Assembly (NCBI RefSeq): GCF_002113025.1
Contig: NZ_NEJH01000003.1
Location: 434,001 to 498,000, forward strand
Length of the DNA stretch: 64,000 bases
Source: Pseudomonas sp. B28(2017)
GTDB taxonomy: Bacteria; Pseudomonadota; Gammaproteobacteria; Pseudomonadales; Pseudomonadaceae
Direction of reading: 5' to 3'
Below are positions 37,604 through 47,326 of this stretch, in pieces; within the stretch, counting starts at the first letter, position 1, and the number at the start of each line of letters is the position of its first letter. The position numbers were made by a program, and so were the translations under genes. The notes under the pieces are model-generated. The model was not told the origin of the DNA, did no database searches, and saw nothing but the letters and a program-made list of their open reading frames with translations.

Positions 37604-38875
37604 TTAGGCCTGGTGACTGATTCGTCCATCCACCAGGGTGTAACGCACCACGCCCGGCAGGCTGTGGCCGATGAACGGGCAGTTTTCACCTTTGGACAGC
37701 CAGCTTTCACCCGCCAGGGTCGAGGCCGTCGGGTCGAACAGCACGATGTCCGCCGCACCACCCGCCGCCAGTTTGCCTGCCGGCAGGCGCAAGGCCTCGG
37801 CAGGGCCGACGCTCAGGCGTTTCAGTAGCGTCGGCAGGTCCAGCAAGCCGTCTTCGACCAGGGTCATTGCCAGTGGCAGCAGCAGTTCGACGCTGCTGAT
37901 GCCCGGCTCGGTCGCGCCGAACGGTGCCAGTTTGGCGTCACGCTCGTGGGGTTGATGGTGACTGGAGATGGCCGAGACCACGCCCGATTTCACCGCTGCG
38001 CGCAGGCCCTCGCGATCGGCGCGGGTACGTAGCGGTGGCTGGACGTGATAGAGGCTGCTGAAATCGATCAGCGCTTCGTCGGTCAGGATCAACTGGTACA
38101 GGGCGACATCCGCTGTGACCTTCAAGCCACGGGCCTGGGCCTGAGCGATCAGGGCTACGCCGCGAGCGCTGGTGAGCTGGCTGAAGTGCGCGCGCACGCC
38201 GGTCTGTTCCACCAGCAGCAGGTCCCGGGCCAGGGCCACGGTTTCCGCGGTTTCCGGAATGCCCGGCAAGCCAAGGAAGCTGGCGGTAGGGCCTTCGTGA
38301 GCCAGGCCGCCCTCGGCCAGGTCGTGATCCTGGGAGTTGAAAATCACTGTCAGGTCGAAAGTCGCTGCGTATTCCAGCGCCCGGCACAGGGTGCGGGTAT
38401 TGCGGAAACTCTCCAGGCCATTGCCGAAGGCCACGCAGCCGGCATCTCGCAGTGCTACCAGCTCTGCCAGCTGTTCACCGTCCAGACCTTTGCTCAGGGC
38501 GCCAATCGGGAAGACTTTGGTGTTGCCGGCCTCACGGGCGCGGTCGAGGATCAGTTCGGCCACCGCGGAGGTGTCCAGCACCGGTTTGGTCTTCGGCGGG
38601 CAGCACAGGCTGGTCACGCCGCCAGCCGCCGCCGCGCGGGTTTCGCTGACAATCGAGCCTTTGCGGCTATAACCCGGCTCGCGCAGGGCAACGTTGAGGT
38701 CGACCAGGCCGGGAGCGGCCACCAGGCCTTTGGCGTCGATGGTGTCGACAGCGACAAAACCGGCTGGCGCAGCACCAAGGGCGACGATCTTGCAGGCTTC
38801 AATGTGGATATCGGTCACTTGATCCAGGCCACTGGCCGGGTCGATCACGCGGGCGCCGAGAATGCTGAGCTTCAC
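37604..38875 (-). CDS. pyrC': Non-catalytic dihydroorotase homologue PyrC' (ATCase subunit)
   Basis: A 423-residue amidohydrolase-fold protein. The zinc motif that should read DLHVHLREPG is [10 protein letters not shown], and the catalytic Asp region (normally ATDHAPH) reads SSHHQPH, so the metal site is lost. This matches the Pseudomonas PyrC'/PyrX proteins, which do not hydrolyse dihydroorotate but are needed to assemble the dodecameric aspartate transcarbamoylase with PyrB. Overlaps pyrB by 4 bp (ATGA). A true dihydroorotase must be encoded elsewhere. Confidence 0.92.
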   Translation of the reverse strand: MKLSILGARVIDPASGLDQVTDIHIEACKIVALGAAPAGFVAVDTIDAKGLVAAPGLVDLNVALREPGYSRKGSIVSETRAAAAGGVTSLCCPPKTKPVLDTSAVAELILDRAREAGNTKVFPIGALSKGLDGEQLAELVALRDAGCVAFGNGLESFRNTRTLCRALEYAATFDLTVIFNSQDHDLAEGGLAHEGPTASFLGLPGIPETAETVALARDLLLVEQTGVRAHFSQLTSARGVALIAQAQARGLKVTADVALYQLILTDEALIDFSSLYHVQPPLRTRADREGLRAAVKSGVVSAISSHHQPHERDAKLAPFGATEPGISSVELLLPLAMTLVEDGLLDLPTLLKRLSVGPAEALRLPAGKLAAGGAADIVLFDPTASTLAGESWLSKGENCPFIGHSLPGVVRYTLVDGRISHQA

Positions 38876-39876
38876 TGGGCTTTCTCCTGCTCGAATTGGC
38901 GTTGCGCAGTCTGCCCGCTCATGGCCATGGACAGTACCGCCATACGAATGGCGATCCCGTAGGTCACCTGGTTGAGGATCACCGAGTGCGGGCCGTCGGC
39001 CACCGCCGATTCGATTTCCACGCCACGGTTGATCGGCCCCGGGTGCATCACGATGGCATCGGGCTTGGCGCCGGCCAGGCGCGCGGTGGTCAGGCCGAAC
39101 AGGCGGTAGAACTCGCCTTCGCTCGGCAGCAGGCCGCCGGTCATGCGTTCACGCTGCAGACGCAGCATGATCACCACGTCGACGTCTTTCAGGCCTTCGG
39201 TCATGTCGGTGTAGACCTTCACGCCATATTGCTCGATACCGATCGGCAGCAGGGTCTTCGGTGCGATCACGCGGATGTCCGGGCAACCGAGGGTTTTCAG
39301 GGCCAGCATGTTCGAGCGCGCAACCCGCGAATGCAGGATGTCGCCGACGATGGCCACCGAAAGGTTTTCGAAGCCGCCCTTGTGCCGGCGGATGGTCAGC
39401 ATGTCGAGCATGCCCTGGGTCGGGTGCGCATGCCGGCCGTCACCGCCGTTGATGATCGCCACTTGCGGGCAAACGTGTTCGGCGATGAAGTGCGCGGCAC
39501 CGGAATCGCCGTGGCGCACAACGAACATGTCGGCGGCCATGGCTTCCAGGTTGCGCAAGGTGTCGAGCAGGGTTTCACCCTTGCTCGCCGACGACGTTGA
39601 CACGTTGAGGGTGATCACGTCCGCCGAGAGCCGCTGGGCCGCGAGTTCGAAAGTGGTGCGGGTACGGGTCGAGTTCTCGAAGAACACGTTGCACACGGTC
39701 TTGCCGCGCAGCAACGGGACTTTTTTCACGGCCCGGGCGCCGACTTCGAGGAAGGAGTCGGCGGTGTCGAGGATTTCCGTCAGCAGCTCGCGGCGCAAAC
39801 CGTCGAGCGAGAGGAAGTGGCGCAGCTGGCCCTGATCATTGAGCTGCAGCGGGCGCTTGGTTTCTAGAGGCGTCAT
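38872..39876 (-). CDS. pyrB: Aspartate carbamoyltransferase catalytic subunit
   Basis: A 334-residue ATCase. The carbamoyl-phosphate motif is [16 protein letters not shown], and [14 protein letters not shown] and [12 protein letters not shown] are the other active-site blocks. The start [18 protein letters not shown] has the extended N-terminus typical of Pseudomonas ATCases, which carries the nucleotide regulatory site in the class A enzyme. A TTG six codons upstream is a weak alternative. pyrR is 27 bp upstream. Confidence 0.96.
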   Translation of the reverse strand: MTPLETKRPLQLNDQGQLRHFLSLDGLRRELLTEILDTADSFLEVGARAVKKVPLLRGKTVCNVFFENSTRTRTTFELAAQRLSADVITLNVSTSSASKGETLLDTLRNLEAMAADMFVVRHGDSGAAHFIAEHVCPQVAIINGGDGRHAHPTQGMLDMLTIRRHKGGFENLSVAIVGDILHSRVARSNMLALKTLGCPDIRVIAPKTLLPIGIEQYGVKVYTDMTEGLKDVDVVIMLRLQRERMTGGLLPSEGEFYRLFGLTTARLAGAKPDAIVMHPGPINRGVEIESAVADGPHSVILNQVTYGIAIRMAVLSMAMSGQTAQRQFEQEKAQ

Positions 39877-39903
39877 CGCAAGGGGGACTCTCAATAGGGC
39901 GAA

Positions 39904-40407
39904 TTAAAGGGCGAGGTCTTGCAGTTCGAGCGCGAGCTCCGGGCCGGACAGCTTCACCCGTTCGTGGGCCGCCAGCGACAGGGTGGCGCCAACCACGTTC
40001 GGGCGGATCGGCAGTTCACCGGCGTCCAGGTCCAGCAGGCACACCAGCGTCACGCTGGCCGGGCGGCCGTAGTCGAAGAGTTCGTTCATGGCGGCGCGGA
40101 TGGTCCGGCCGCTCATCAGCACGTCGTCGATCAGCACCAGGTGCTGGCCTTCGATCTCGAACGGCAGCGCCGAAGGGCGAACCTGCGGGTGCAGGCCGCT
40201 CTGGCTGAAATCGTCGCGGTAGAAGGAAACGTCCAGGGTGCCGAGAGGCTCCGCGCTGCCCAGTTCCTTGAGCAGGGCCTGGGCCACCCAGACGCCACCG
40301 GTGCGGATGCCGATGAAGCGCGGGTCGCTAATGCCTCGTTTGGCCAGATAGGCGTCAAGTCGAGTCGCCATTTGGCTGATCAGTTCGGCGGGATTGGGCA
40401 GGCTCAT
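39904..40407 (-). CDS. pyrR: PyrR bifunctional regulator/uracil phosphoribosyltransferase homologue
   Basis: A 167-residue phosphoribosyltransferase-fold protein with the PRPP motif [18 protein letters not shown]. First of pyrR-pyrB-pyrC'. In Gram-positive bacteria PyrR controls pyr mRNA attenuation; in pseudomonads it influences pyr expression by a less clear route. I see no classical anti-antiterminator upstream. GGAG site before the ATG. Confidence 0.94.
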   Translation of the reverse strand: MSLPNPAELISQMATRLDAYLAKRGISDPRFIGIRTGGVWVAQALLKELGSAEPLGTLDVSFYRDDFSQSGLHPQVRPSALPFEIEGQHLVLIDDVLMSGRTIRAAMNELFDYGRPASVTLVCLLDLDAGELPIRPNVVGATLSLAAHERVKLSGPELALELQDLAL

Positions 40408-40486
40408 GGTTGCTCCTTCTTGGGCCCGGGCCGGTTGTGCTGCTGGTGGCTCGGGTTGTAGCTAAGTAGAGGCGCGCAGCGGCTCT

Positions 40487-40924
40487 TCAGGATTCGAACA
40501 GTGCGCCATTCTCGTCGAGCCAGCCTTGCAGCAGCAGGGCGGCGGCAATGGCATCGACCGGGTTATCGCGGTAACTGCCTTTCTGGCCGCCACGAGCCAG
40601 GCGTTCGCCCTTGGCCTCGAAGGTGGTCAGGCGTTCATCGTGGGTATAAAAGGGCAGGTTGAAGCGTCCATTAAGGCGCCGGGCGAACTTTTCCGCGCGG
40701 GCGCACATGTCACTGGGCGTGCCGTCCATGTTCAGCGGAAGGCCGACGACCACGGCATCGGGTTTCCATTCTTTGATGAGCGCTTCGACCTGATTCCAGT
40801 CAGGAATGCCGTTCTGCGCTTTCAGGGTGCACAGCTCGCGGGCCTGGCCGGTCACCACCTGGCCGACCGCAACGCCGATCTGTCTGGTGCCGTAGTCGAA
40901 TCCGAGAATCAGCCGCAGGGCCAT
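40487..40924 (-). CDS. ruvX: Holliday junction resolvase-like RuvX/YqgF
   Basis: A 145-residue RNase H-fold protein with LGFDYGTRQIGVAVGQ and the C-terminal DNPVDAIAAALLLQGWL block; the acidic residues of the fold are kept. YqgF processes the 5' end of pre-16S rRNA in E. coli and was once named a resolvase. Overlaps the upstream algH stop by 1 bp (TGATG). Confidence 0.95.
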   Translation of the reverse strand: MALRLILGFDYGTRQIGVAVGQVVTGQARELCTLKAQNGIPDWNQVEALIKEWKPDAVVVGLPLNMDGTPSDMCARAEKFARRLNGRFNLPFYTHDERLTTFEAKGERLARGGQKGSYRDNPVDAIAAALLLQGWLDENGALFES

Positions 40925-41496
40925 CAGGCGTGCCCTGCCTGGCTGGTGAGCAGGCTGAGGTTGATGCCAAGGTGTTTGGCCGCTGCTTCCAGGCGCAGCT
41001 CGCTGCTGGTGTTGAACAGGATGTCGGCGTCAAACGGGCAGGTCAGCCAGGCGTTCTGCGCCAGTTCGGCCTCCAGTTGCCCGGCTTCCCAACCGGCATA
41101 GCCGAGGGCAATCAGGCTTTTTTCCGGGCCGACGCCGTCAGCGATGGCGAACAGTATGTCCTGGGTGGTCGACAGGGATAAGTCGTCTTCCAGATCAACG
41201 GTTGCCTGGAAAGTCTTGCCCGAAGGGTGCAGGACAAAACCGCGATCGGTCTGCACCGGGCCGCCGATAAAGATCGGCACATGCTGGCAGAGCGCCGGCG
41301 GTTCGATATCCGGGCGCAATTGCTCGAGGATATCGGCCAGGTTCAGCTCTTGCGGACGGTTGACCACCAGCCCCATGGCACCATTGGCCGTGTGCTCGAC
41401 GATGTAGGTCAAGGTGTGCGCAAAGTTCGGGTCGGCCATGTGTGGCATGGCGATCAGGAATTGATGCTTGAGGTAGCTGGGGCTGACGTTTTTCAT
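40924..41496 (-). CDS. algH: UPF0301/AlgH family protein
   Basis: A 190-residue YqgE/AlgH protein (SYLKHQFLIAMPHMADPNFA, ANGAMGLVVNRP, FIGGPVQTDRGFVLH). AlgH was linked to alginate production in P. aeruginosa, but its biochemical function is unknown. The ATG at 41496 gives the family N-terminus; long upstream open frame discarded. Followed by ruvX and the pyr genes, as in P. aeruginosa. Confidence 0.94.
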   Translation of the reverse strand: MKNVSPSYLKHQFLIAMPHMADPNFAHTLTYIVEHTANGAMGLVVNRPQELNLADILEQLRPDIEPPALCQHVPIFIGGPVQTDRGFVLHPSGKTFQATVDLEDDLSLSTTQDILFAIADGVGPEKSLIALGYAGWEAGQLEAELAQNAWLTCPFDADILFNTSSELRLEAAAKHLGINLSLLTSQAGHA

Positions 41497-41599
41497 GTGC
41501 GCTAGTGTGGCGTTCGGGGGGCGAACTGACAAGCTGGGGATGCATGGGAAATGCCCCGAAACCCGCCAATAACTCAGATTCCTGTGGGAGCGGGGGTGT

Positions 41600-42499
41600 T
41601 CAATTACTGGAGAGGCGATCGCCGCGGGCAAATTTCCAGGTGCGGATGATCTCCAGTCGGTCAACATCCGACAAATCCCCGGTAAACGGTGCGAATGGCG
41701 CTGCCAGCCGGACAATCCGCTGCGCGGCCTGGTCCAGCAGCGGCTGGCCGGAAGACTCCAGCACCAGCACTTCATACAGCGAACCGTCGCGATTGATCGA
41801 TACCATCAGGCGCAAGTTGCCGTAGATCTGTTTGCGCCGCGCTTCATCGGGGTAGTTGAGGTTGCCGATGCGCTCGACTTTCTTGCGCCATTCGTCCTTG
41901 TACCAGGCGCCCTTGTCGCGCATGGTCGAGGCCGCGCTCAGGCGGTGAATGCGCGGGCGTTTGGCGTATAGCTGTTGTTCGGCGGCCAGTTCCGCTTCGA
42001 GGCTGGCGATGTCACTGGACAGCTGCTCGCTGTCGAACGTCGGCGCCTGGACCTGGGGTTTGACCTCGGTCTTGGGCTCCTCGGTCCTGGCGGGGGCTTT
42101 TTTCGGCTTCGGCGCCACGGTGGTCACGGCCGCCTTCGGTGGCGCTTCCTGCACGTCAGGCTTTGCGGCCGGCGGTGGTGTGACCTTCTGTACCTTGTTG
42201 TCCTGGAATGGCGCGACCTCGGTGGTCTTGGGAATCGCCTTTTTATCCAGGGTGCCGCTGCCTTGCTGATTCTCCTGGGCCAGGAAATCGGCTTTCTCAG
42301 GCTTCTTTTCGCTTTTGAAGGTGGCGAGGGTGATTTCCAGGGTTTTGCTGATCTGTTTGGGCTCGACCACTGCAAACCCGACACCCAGCAGCAAGGCCAG
42401 GTGGATCAGCGCTGCCAGAAACAGGGTAAAACCGAGGCGATCGACCGGGCGCACGCCACGGTGGGCGAGTTCGGCAGGCAGATCGGACGGGAGTGTCAT
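41600..42499 (-). CDS. tonB3: TonB-like energy transducer (TonB3 type)
   Basis: A 299-residue protein. A single N-terminal membrane segment (FTLFLAALIHLALLLGVGFA) is followed by a Lys/Pro/Glu-rich periplasmic spacer (residues 70-150) and a TonB C-terminal domain (RIGNLNYPDEARRKQIYGNL, LMVSINRDGSLYEVLVLES). The position between gshB and algH matches PA0406 tonB3, which was linked to twitching motility in P. aeruginosa. No exbB/exbD beside it. A hairpin lies just upstream. Confidence 0.9.
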   Translation of the reverse strand: MTLPSDLPAELAHRGVRPVDRLGFTLFLAALIHLALLLGVGFAVVEPKQISKTLEITLATFKSEKKPEKADFLAQENQQGSGTLDKKAIPKTTEVAPFQDNKVQKVTPPPAAKPDVQEAPPKAAVTTVAPKPKKAPARTEEPKTEVKPQVQAPTFDSEQLSSDIASLEAELAAEQQLYAKRPRIHRLSAASTMRDKGAWYKDEWRKKVERIGNLNYPDEARRKQIYGNLRLMVSINRDGSLYEVLVLESSGQPLLDQAAQRIVRLAAPFAPFTGDLSDVDRLEIIRTWKFARGDRLSSN

Positions 42500-42506
42500 G
42501 ACAAGG

Positions 42507-42557
42507 AAACCAACATCGCGTTTTCACAGGCCGCGCATGATAACGCAATGTTGGTTT
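42507..42557 (-). terminator. Hairpin between gshB and tonB3
   Basis: 16-bp arms (42507-42522 and 42542-42557) pair with one mismatch around a 19-bp loop, ending in a GGTTTCC run on the minus strand. It could end gshB transcription or attenuate tonB3. Confidence 0.55.
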
Positions 42558-42563
42558 GGCTAA

Positions 42564-43517
42564 TCAACGAGCCTTGAGCTTCTGATCGATGGCATCCATC
42601 AACAGGCCGCCGATGTCGGTGCCGAACGCATTATCGATCTCGCGAATGCAGGTCGGGCTGGTGACGTTGATCTCGGTCAGGTGCTCGCCGATCACGTCCA
42701 GACCCACGAACAGCAGGCCCTTTTCACGCAGGGTCGGGCCGACTTGTGCCGCGATCCAGCGGTCCTTGTCGGTCAGCGGTCGGGCTTCGCCACGGCCACC
42801 GGCGGCCAGGTTGCCGCGGGTTTCGCCCTGGGCCGGAATCCGCGCCAGGCAATAATCCACAGGCTCGCCGTCGATCATCAGGATGCGCTTGTCGCCGTCT
42901 TTGATCGCTGGTAGGTAGGCCTGGCCCATGATCTGCTGGGCACCGAGGGCGGTGAGGGTTTCGAGGATCACTGACAGGTTCGGATCGCCCGCGCGGTGAC
43001 GGAAAATCGACGTGCCGCCCATGCCGTCCAGCGGCTTGAGGATGACATCGCCGTGTTTGGCGGCGAACTCACGCAGTACGTCGGCGCGGCGGCTGACCAC
43101 GGTCGGCGGCGTGCACTGCGGAAACAGTGTGGCGAACAGCTTTTCGTTGCAGTCGCGCAGGCTTTGCGGCTTGTTGACCACCAGCACACCGGCGCGCTCG
43201 GCCTGTTCCAGCAAATAGGTGGAGTAGACGAACTCCAGGTCGAACGGCGGATCCTTGCGCATCAGGATCACGTCCAGATCGCTCAGCAACGCATCGCTTT
43301 CAGCGCCCAGTTCGAACCATTTTTCCGGGTTGGCAAACACCTGCAGCGGACGCATCCGCGCCCGCGCCTGGCCTTCGCCCTGATACAGGTCGCGCTGTTC
43401 CATGTAGAACAGCTCCCAGCCACGCTTCTGCGCGGCCAGCAGCATGGCCAGCGAGCTATCCTTTTTATAGGAAATGCTGGCGATAGGGTCCATGACAATC
43501 CCGACGCGAACGCTCAT
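42564..43517 (-). CDS. gshB: Glutathione synthetase
   Basis: A 317-residue ATP-grasp enzyme joining gamma-glutamylcysteine to glycine. The N-terminus MSVRVGIVMDPIASISYKKD, RMRPLQVF, ILKPLDGMGGTSIFRH and FVGLDVIGEHLTEINVTSPT are the family blocks. GGAAACACCC upstream provides the ribosome site. First gene of the leftward run to pyrC'. A 24-bp REP palindrome lies in the 268-bp divergent gap to pilG. Confidence 0.96.
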   Translation of the reverse strand: MSVRVGIVMDPIASISYKKDSSLAMLLAAQKRGWELFYMEQRDLYQGEGQARARMRPLQVFANPEKWFELGAESDALLSDLDVILMRKDPPFDLEFVYSTYLLEQAERAGVLVVNKPQSLRDCNEKLFATLFPQCTPPTVVSRRADVLREFAAKHGDVILKPLDGMGGTSIFRHRAGDPNLSVILETLTALGAQQIMGQAYLPAIKDGDKRILMIDGEPVDYCLARIPAQGETRGNLAAGGRGEARPLTDKDRWIAAQVGPTLREKGLLFVGLDVIGEHLTEINVTSPTCIREIDNAFGTDIGGLLMDAIDQKLKAR

Positions 43518-43554
43518 GGGTGTTTCCTCGAAATTGGGGGGCTATGTCGATCTC

Positions 43555-43578
43555 TGTAGGAGCGAGCTCGCTCCTACA
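43555..43578. repeat. Single REP palindrome
   Basis: Perfect 24-bp palindrome (two 12-bp arms, left arm TGTAGGAGCGAG) in the gshB-pilG divergent spacer (43518-43785). A small CCCTTG/CAAGGG hairpin is at 43706-43722. The pilG promoter must lie in this spacer, but I cannot place it. Confidence 0.75.
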
Positions 43579-43785
43579 AAGGGCCGTATAAAAGTGGCGT
43601 CAGAGTGGCGCCGAGTGTGTTCCCGGTCAAGGAAAAACCACCTTGCAAGCCGGCCGATAGATTGGTTTTGGAGACTGTGCTAAAAAGGCTGCCATGTCGT
43701 GCTAGCCCTTGAACATCAAGGGTTTCGAGCCGCGTTAACCGGCAAACGGACAATTTGTTTCGCAAAGGCGACGGTAGAGCATTTT

Positions 43786-44190
43786 ATGGAACAGCATCCC
43801 AGCGCCTTGAAGGTCATGGTGATCGACGATTCGAAGACGATCCGTCGCACCGCCGAAACGCTGCTCAGGAGCGTGGGTTGTGAGGTCATCACGGCCATCG
43901 ACGGTTTTGATGCCCTGGCCAAGATTGCCGATAACCACCCCGGCATCATCTTCGTCGACATCATGATGCCGCGTCTGGATGGCTACCAGACCTGCGCCCT
44001 GATCAAGAACAACAGTGCGTTCAAGTCCACGCCGGTGATCATGCTGTCGTCCAAGGACGGGCTGTTCGACAAGGCCAAGGGGCGCATCGTCGGCTCCGAC
44101 CAGTTTTTGACCAAGCCTTTCAGCAAGGAAGAATTGCTTGATGCGATCCAGGCCCATGTTCCTGGTTTCGCTGCCGTTTTGCCGCAGTAG
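43786..44190 (+). CDS. pilG: Type IV pilus response regulator PilG
   Basis: A 134-residue stand-alone CheY-like receiver. Acidic pocket D14-D15, phospho-acceptor Asp58 in FVDIMMPRLDGY and the C-terminal Lys in FLTKPFSKEE are kept. The start MEQHPSALKVMVIDDSKTIR matches P. aeruginosa PilG; the 29 upstream in-frame codons are not coding. PilG is phosphorylated by ChpA and promotes pilus extension and cAMP production. First gene of the operon. Confidence 0.95.
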   Translation: MEQHPSALKVMVIDDSKTIRRTAETLLRSVGCEVITAIDGFDALAKIADNHPGIIFVDIMMPRLDGYQTCALIKNNSAFKSTPVIMLSSKDGLFDKAKGRIVGSDQFLTKPFSKEELLDAIQAHVPGFAAVLPQ

Positions 44191-44247
44191 GACACGCACA
44201 GTGACGCTCGGCCATCGGGCCCGGCGTCGACAAGAATGGGGAAGACC

Positions 44248-44613
44248 ATGGCACGTATTCTGATCGTCGATGATTCGCCGACCGAAATGTACAAACTGAC
44301 CGGCATGCTGGAAAAGCACGGTCATGAAGTGTTGAAAGCCGAAAACGGTGCCGACGGTGTCGCCCTGGCCCGCCAGGAAAAGCCCGATGCGGTTCTGATG
44401 GACATTGTCATGCCCGGCCTCAACGGCTTCCAGGCGACCCGCCAGTTGACCAAGGACCCGGACACCGGGCATATCCCGGTGATCATCATCACCACCAAGG
44501 ATCAGGAAACCGACAAGGTCTGGGGCACGCGCCAGGGTGCCAGGGACTACCTGACCAAACCGGTCGATGAAGACACCCTGATCAAGACCCTGAACAACGT
44601 GCTGGCCGGTTGA
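44248..44613 (+). CDS. pilH: Type IV pilus response regulator PilH
   Basis: A 121-residue CheY-like receiver with phospho-acceptor Asp52 in VLMDIVMPGLNGFQATRQL and the lysine in DYLTKPVDE. The ATG at 44248 is preceded by GGGGAAG; an ATG four codons earlier is a possible alternative. In P. aeruginosa PilH acts as a phosphate sink or PilT-side regulator opposing PilG. 57 bp after pilG. Confidence 0.95.
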   Translation: MARILIVDDSPTEMYKLTGMLEKHGHEVLKAENGADGVALARQEKPDAVLMDIVMPGLNGFQATRQLTKDPDTGHIPVIIITTKDQETDKVWGTRQGARDYLTKPVDEDTLIKTLNNVLAG

Positions 44614-44623
44614 TCGTCAGGCC

Positions 44624-45163
44624 ATGAACGAGTCGCTGACGGCTTTCGAACTGCTGCTGCAAATCGACCAGCGCTGTCGGTTGCTGGCGGCGGACTTGCC
44701 GTCACAGCCAACCCGGCGGGACAGCTGGAGCGGCATCGGTTTTCGCCTGGGCGAGCACTGGTATGTCGCACCCATGAGCGAAGTCAGCGAAGTCTTGCAC
44801 GAGCCGCGCCTCACTCAGCTGCCGGGGGTCAAACCCTGGGTCAAGGGAGTCGCCAATCTGCGCGGGCGTTTGCTGCCGGTCATGGACTTGTGCGGCTTCT
44901 TCGGGCACGAGCTTTCGGCGGTGCGCCGTCAGCGGCGGGTGCTGGTGGTGGAACATGAAGAGGTTTTCGCCGGGTTGCTGGTCGATGAAGTCTTCGGCCT
45001 CCAGCACTTTGCCCTGGACAGCCTGGAGCCGGTGCCGGCAGATGAGTTGAAGGGGACGATGGCGGCGTTTGTCAAAGGCCGGTTTCAGTGTGAGCAGTGC
45101 TGGCAGGTGTTCAGCCCGCTTGCATTGACGCAGTCTCAGGGGTTCATGAACGTCGCGGTGTGA
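44624..45163 (+). CDS. pilI: CheW-like adaptor PilI
   Basis: A 179-residue CheW-domain adaptor ([48 protein letters not shown]) that couples the receptor PilJ to the kinase ChpA. 10 bp after pilH. Confidence 0.93.
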   Translation: MNESLTAFELLLQIDQRCRLLAADLPSQPTRRDSWSGIGFRLGEHWYVAPMSEVSEVLHEPRLTQLPGVKPWVKGVANLRGRLLPVMDLCGFFGHELSAVRRQRRVLVVEHEEVFAGLLVDEVFGLQHFALDSLEPVPADELKGTMAAFVKGRFQCEQCWQVFSPLALTQSQGFMNVAV

Positions 45164-45228
45164 CAGGAACAACACAGATCCAATGTGGGAGCGGGCAGGC
45201 CCGGAAATGGGTTAACAGGCGAGGACCG

Positions 45229-47289
45229 ATGATAAAAGCAAAAGCAGGCAAGCCAATGGAAGGGTCGCGCAGCAGGTCGCAGATTATCGTGCTGTTCATC
45301 GCGCTGATCGTCTTCATCATGCTGCTGTTCGCCAATTTCGCGTACCTCAACACCCAGGCTACCTACGACAAACAGTACATCGGCCACGCCGGCGAACTGC
45401 GCGTGCTGTCCCAGCGTATCGCCAAGAACGCCACTGAAGCCGCCGCCGGCAAGGCTGCCGCGTTCAAGTTGCTCAGTGATGCGCGCAACGATTTTGCCCA
45501 GCGCTGGGGTTATCTGAAGAAGGGCGACCCAGCCACCGGCCTGCCGCCTGCCCCCGTCGCCGTGCGCCCAGAGATGCGCGCGGTGCAACAGGACTGGGAA
45601 CGCCTGCTGAAAAATACCGACGCGATTCTCTCCAGCGAGCAAACCGTACTGTCGCTGCATCAGGTCGCCGCGACCCTGGCCGAAACCGTGCCGCAGTTGC
45701 AGGTCGAGTACGAAAAAGTCGTCGAGATTCTCCTGCAACGGGGCGCCCCGGCGGCCCAGGTGGCGATGGCCCAGCGCCAATCGCTGCTGGCCGAGCGGAT
45801 CCTCGGCGCGGTCAATACAGTGTTGGCCGGCGACGAAAATTCACAGCAGGCCGCCGATGCGTTCGGACGTGACGCGACGCAGTTCGGCAAGGTGCTCAAC
45901 GGTATGCTCCAGGGCGACCCGGCGCTCAAGGTCAGCCAGGTCGAAGACCGCGACGCCCGTGCGCGACTCGCGGAAATCTCCGAGTTGTTCGAGTTCGTAT
46001 CGGGTTCGGTGGACGAAATCCTCGAAACCTCGCCGGAACTGTTCAAGGTTCGCGAATCGGCCTCGAACATTTTCAGCCTGTCGCAAACCCTGCTCGACGA
46101 AGCCTCGCACCTGGCCAGTGGTTTTGAAAACATGGTCGGCGGGCGTACCACCGACACCATAGGCGGTTATGTGCTGGGCCTGTTGGCGCTGGCTTCGATC
46201 ATCCTGATTGGCATGGTGATGGTGCGCGAAACCAATCGCCAGTTGCGCGAAACCGCCGAGAAGAACGAGCGCAACCAGAACGCGATCATGCGCTTGCTCG
46301 ACGAGATCGAAGACCTGGCCGACGGCGACCTCACAGTGACGGCCTCGGTGACCGAAGACTTTACCGGCACCATCGCCGACTCGATCAATTACTCCGTCGA
46401 CCAGCTGCGCGATCTGGTCGCGACCATCAACCTCACTGCCGGCCAGGTGGCCGCCGCCGTGCAGGAAACCCAGGCCACCGCCATGCACCTGGCCCAGGCT
46501 TCGGAACATCAGGCCCAACAGATTTCCGAGGCCTCCATGGCGATCAACGACATGGCCGAGTCCATCGACCAGGTGTCGGCCAACGCGGCTGAATCGTCGG
46601 CGGTTGCCGAACGCTCGGTGGAAATCGCCAACAAGGGCAACGAGGTGGTGCACAACACCATCCACGGCATGGACAACATTCGCGAGCAGATCCAGGACAC
46701 CGCCAAGCGCATCAAACGCCTGGGCGAGTCATCCCAGGAAATCGGCGACATTGTCAGTCTGATTGATGACATTGCCGACCAGACCAACATCCTTGCCCTC
46801 AACGCGGCCATCCAGGCGTCCATGGCCGGTGACGCCGGTCGTGGTTTCGCCGTGGTCGCCGATGAAGTGCAGAGGCTGGCCGAGCGCTCATCCGCCGCCA
46901 CCCGGCAGATCGAAACCCTGGTGCGGGCGATCCAGACCGACACCAACGAAGCGGTTATCTCCATGGAGCAGACTACGACCGAGGTGGTACGCGGCGCCCG
47001 GCTGGCGCAGGATGCCGGTGTGGCCCTGGAAGAAATCGAAGGCGTCTCCAAGACGCTCGCGGCGTTGATCCAGAGTATTTCCAATGCGGCGCAACAGCAG
47101 ACGTCGTCAGCCGGTCAAATCTCCCTGACGATGAACGTGATCCAGCAGATCACTTCGCAGACGTCCTCGGGCTCCACCGCCACTGCCGAAAGCATCGGCA
47201 ACCTGGCGAAAATGGCCAGTCAGTTGCGCCGTTCGGTGTCCGGTTTCACCTTGCCGGATGCCAAGGCACAGGTTGTGGACAAAGCTTGA
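45229..47289 (+). CDS. pilJ: Pilus-associated methyl-accepting chemoreceptor PilJ
   Basis: A 686-residue inner-membrane chemoreceptor. Membrane segment 1 ([20 protein letters not shown]) and segment 2 ([18 protein letters not shown], about residue 315) flank a periplasmic domain with two PilJ-type ([15 protein letters not shown]-like) modules; a HAMP region and the long coiled-coil signalling domain with hairpin tip [20 protein letters not shown] follow. The ATG at 45229 has a GAGGA site. The receptor lacks a neighbouring CheR/CheB pair here. Confidence 0.95.
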   Translation: MIKAKAGKPMEGSRSRSQIIVLFIALIVFIMLLFANFAYLNTQATYDKQYIGHAGELRVLSQRIAKNATEAAAGKAAAFKLLSDARNDFAQRWGYLKKGDPATGLPPAPVAVRPEMRAVQQDWERLLKNTDAILSSEQTVLSLHQVAATLAETVPQLQVEYEKVVEILLQRGAPAAQVAMAQRQSLLAERILGAVNTVLAGDENSQQAADAFGRDATQFGKVLNGMLQGDPALKVSQVEDRDARARLAEISELFEFVSGSVDEILETSPELFKVRESASNIFSLSQTLLDEASHLASGFENMVGGRTTDTIGGYVLGLLALASIILIGMVMVRETNRQLRETAEKNERNQNAIMRLLDEIEDLADGDLTVTASVTEDFTGTIADSINYSVDQLRDLVATINLTAGQVAAAVQETQATAMHLAQASEHQAQQISEASMAINDMAESIDQVSANAAESSAVAERSVEIANKGNEVVHNTIHGMDNIREQIQDTAKRIKRLGESSQEIGDIVSLIDDIADQTNILALNAAIQASMAGDAGRGFAVVADEVQRLAERSSAATRQIETLVRAIQTDTNEAVISMEQTTTEVVRGARLAQDAGVALEEIEGVSKTLAALIQSISNAAQQQTSSAGQISLTMNVIQQITSQTSSGSTATAESIGNLAKMASQLRRSVSGFTLPDAKAQVVDKA

Positions 47290-47326
47290 ACCGCCCATAG
47301 GTGTATGAATGGTAACTGGAGTGGTT

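Noticed and set aside
45183-45205. A REP element between pilI and pilJ (also a fragment at 41581-41597)
   Set aside because: Only one partial arm (ATGTGGGAGCGGGCAGG) without a partner; too short to list as an element.
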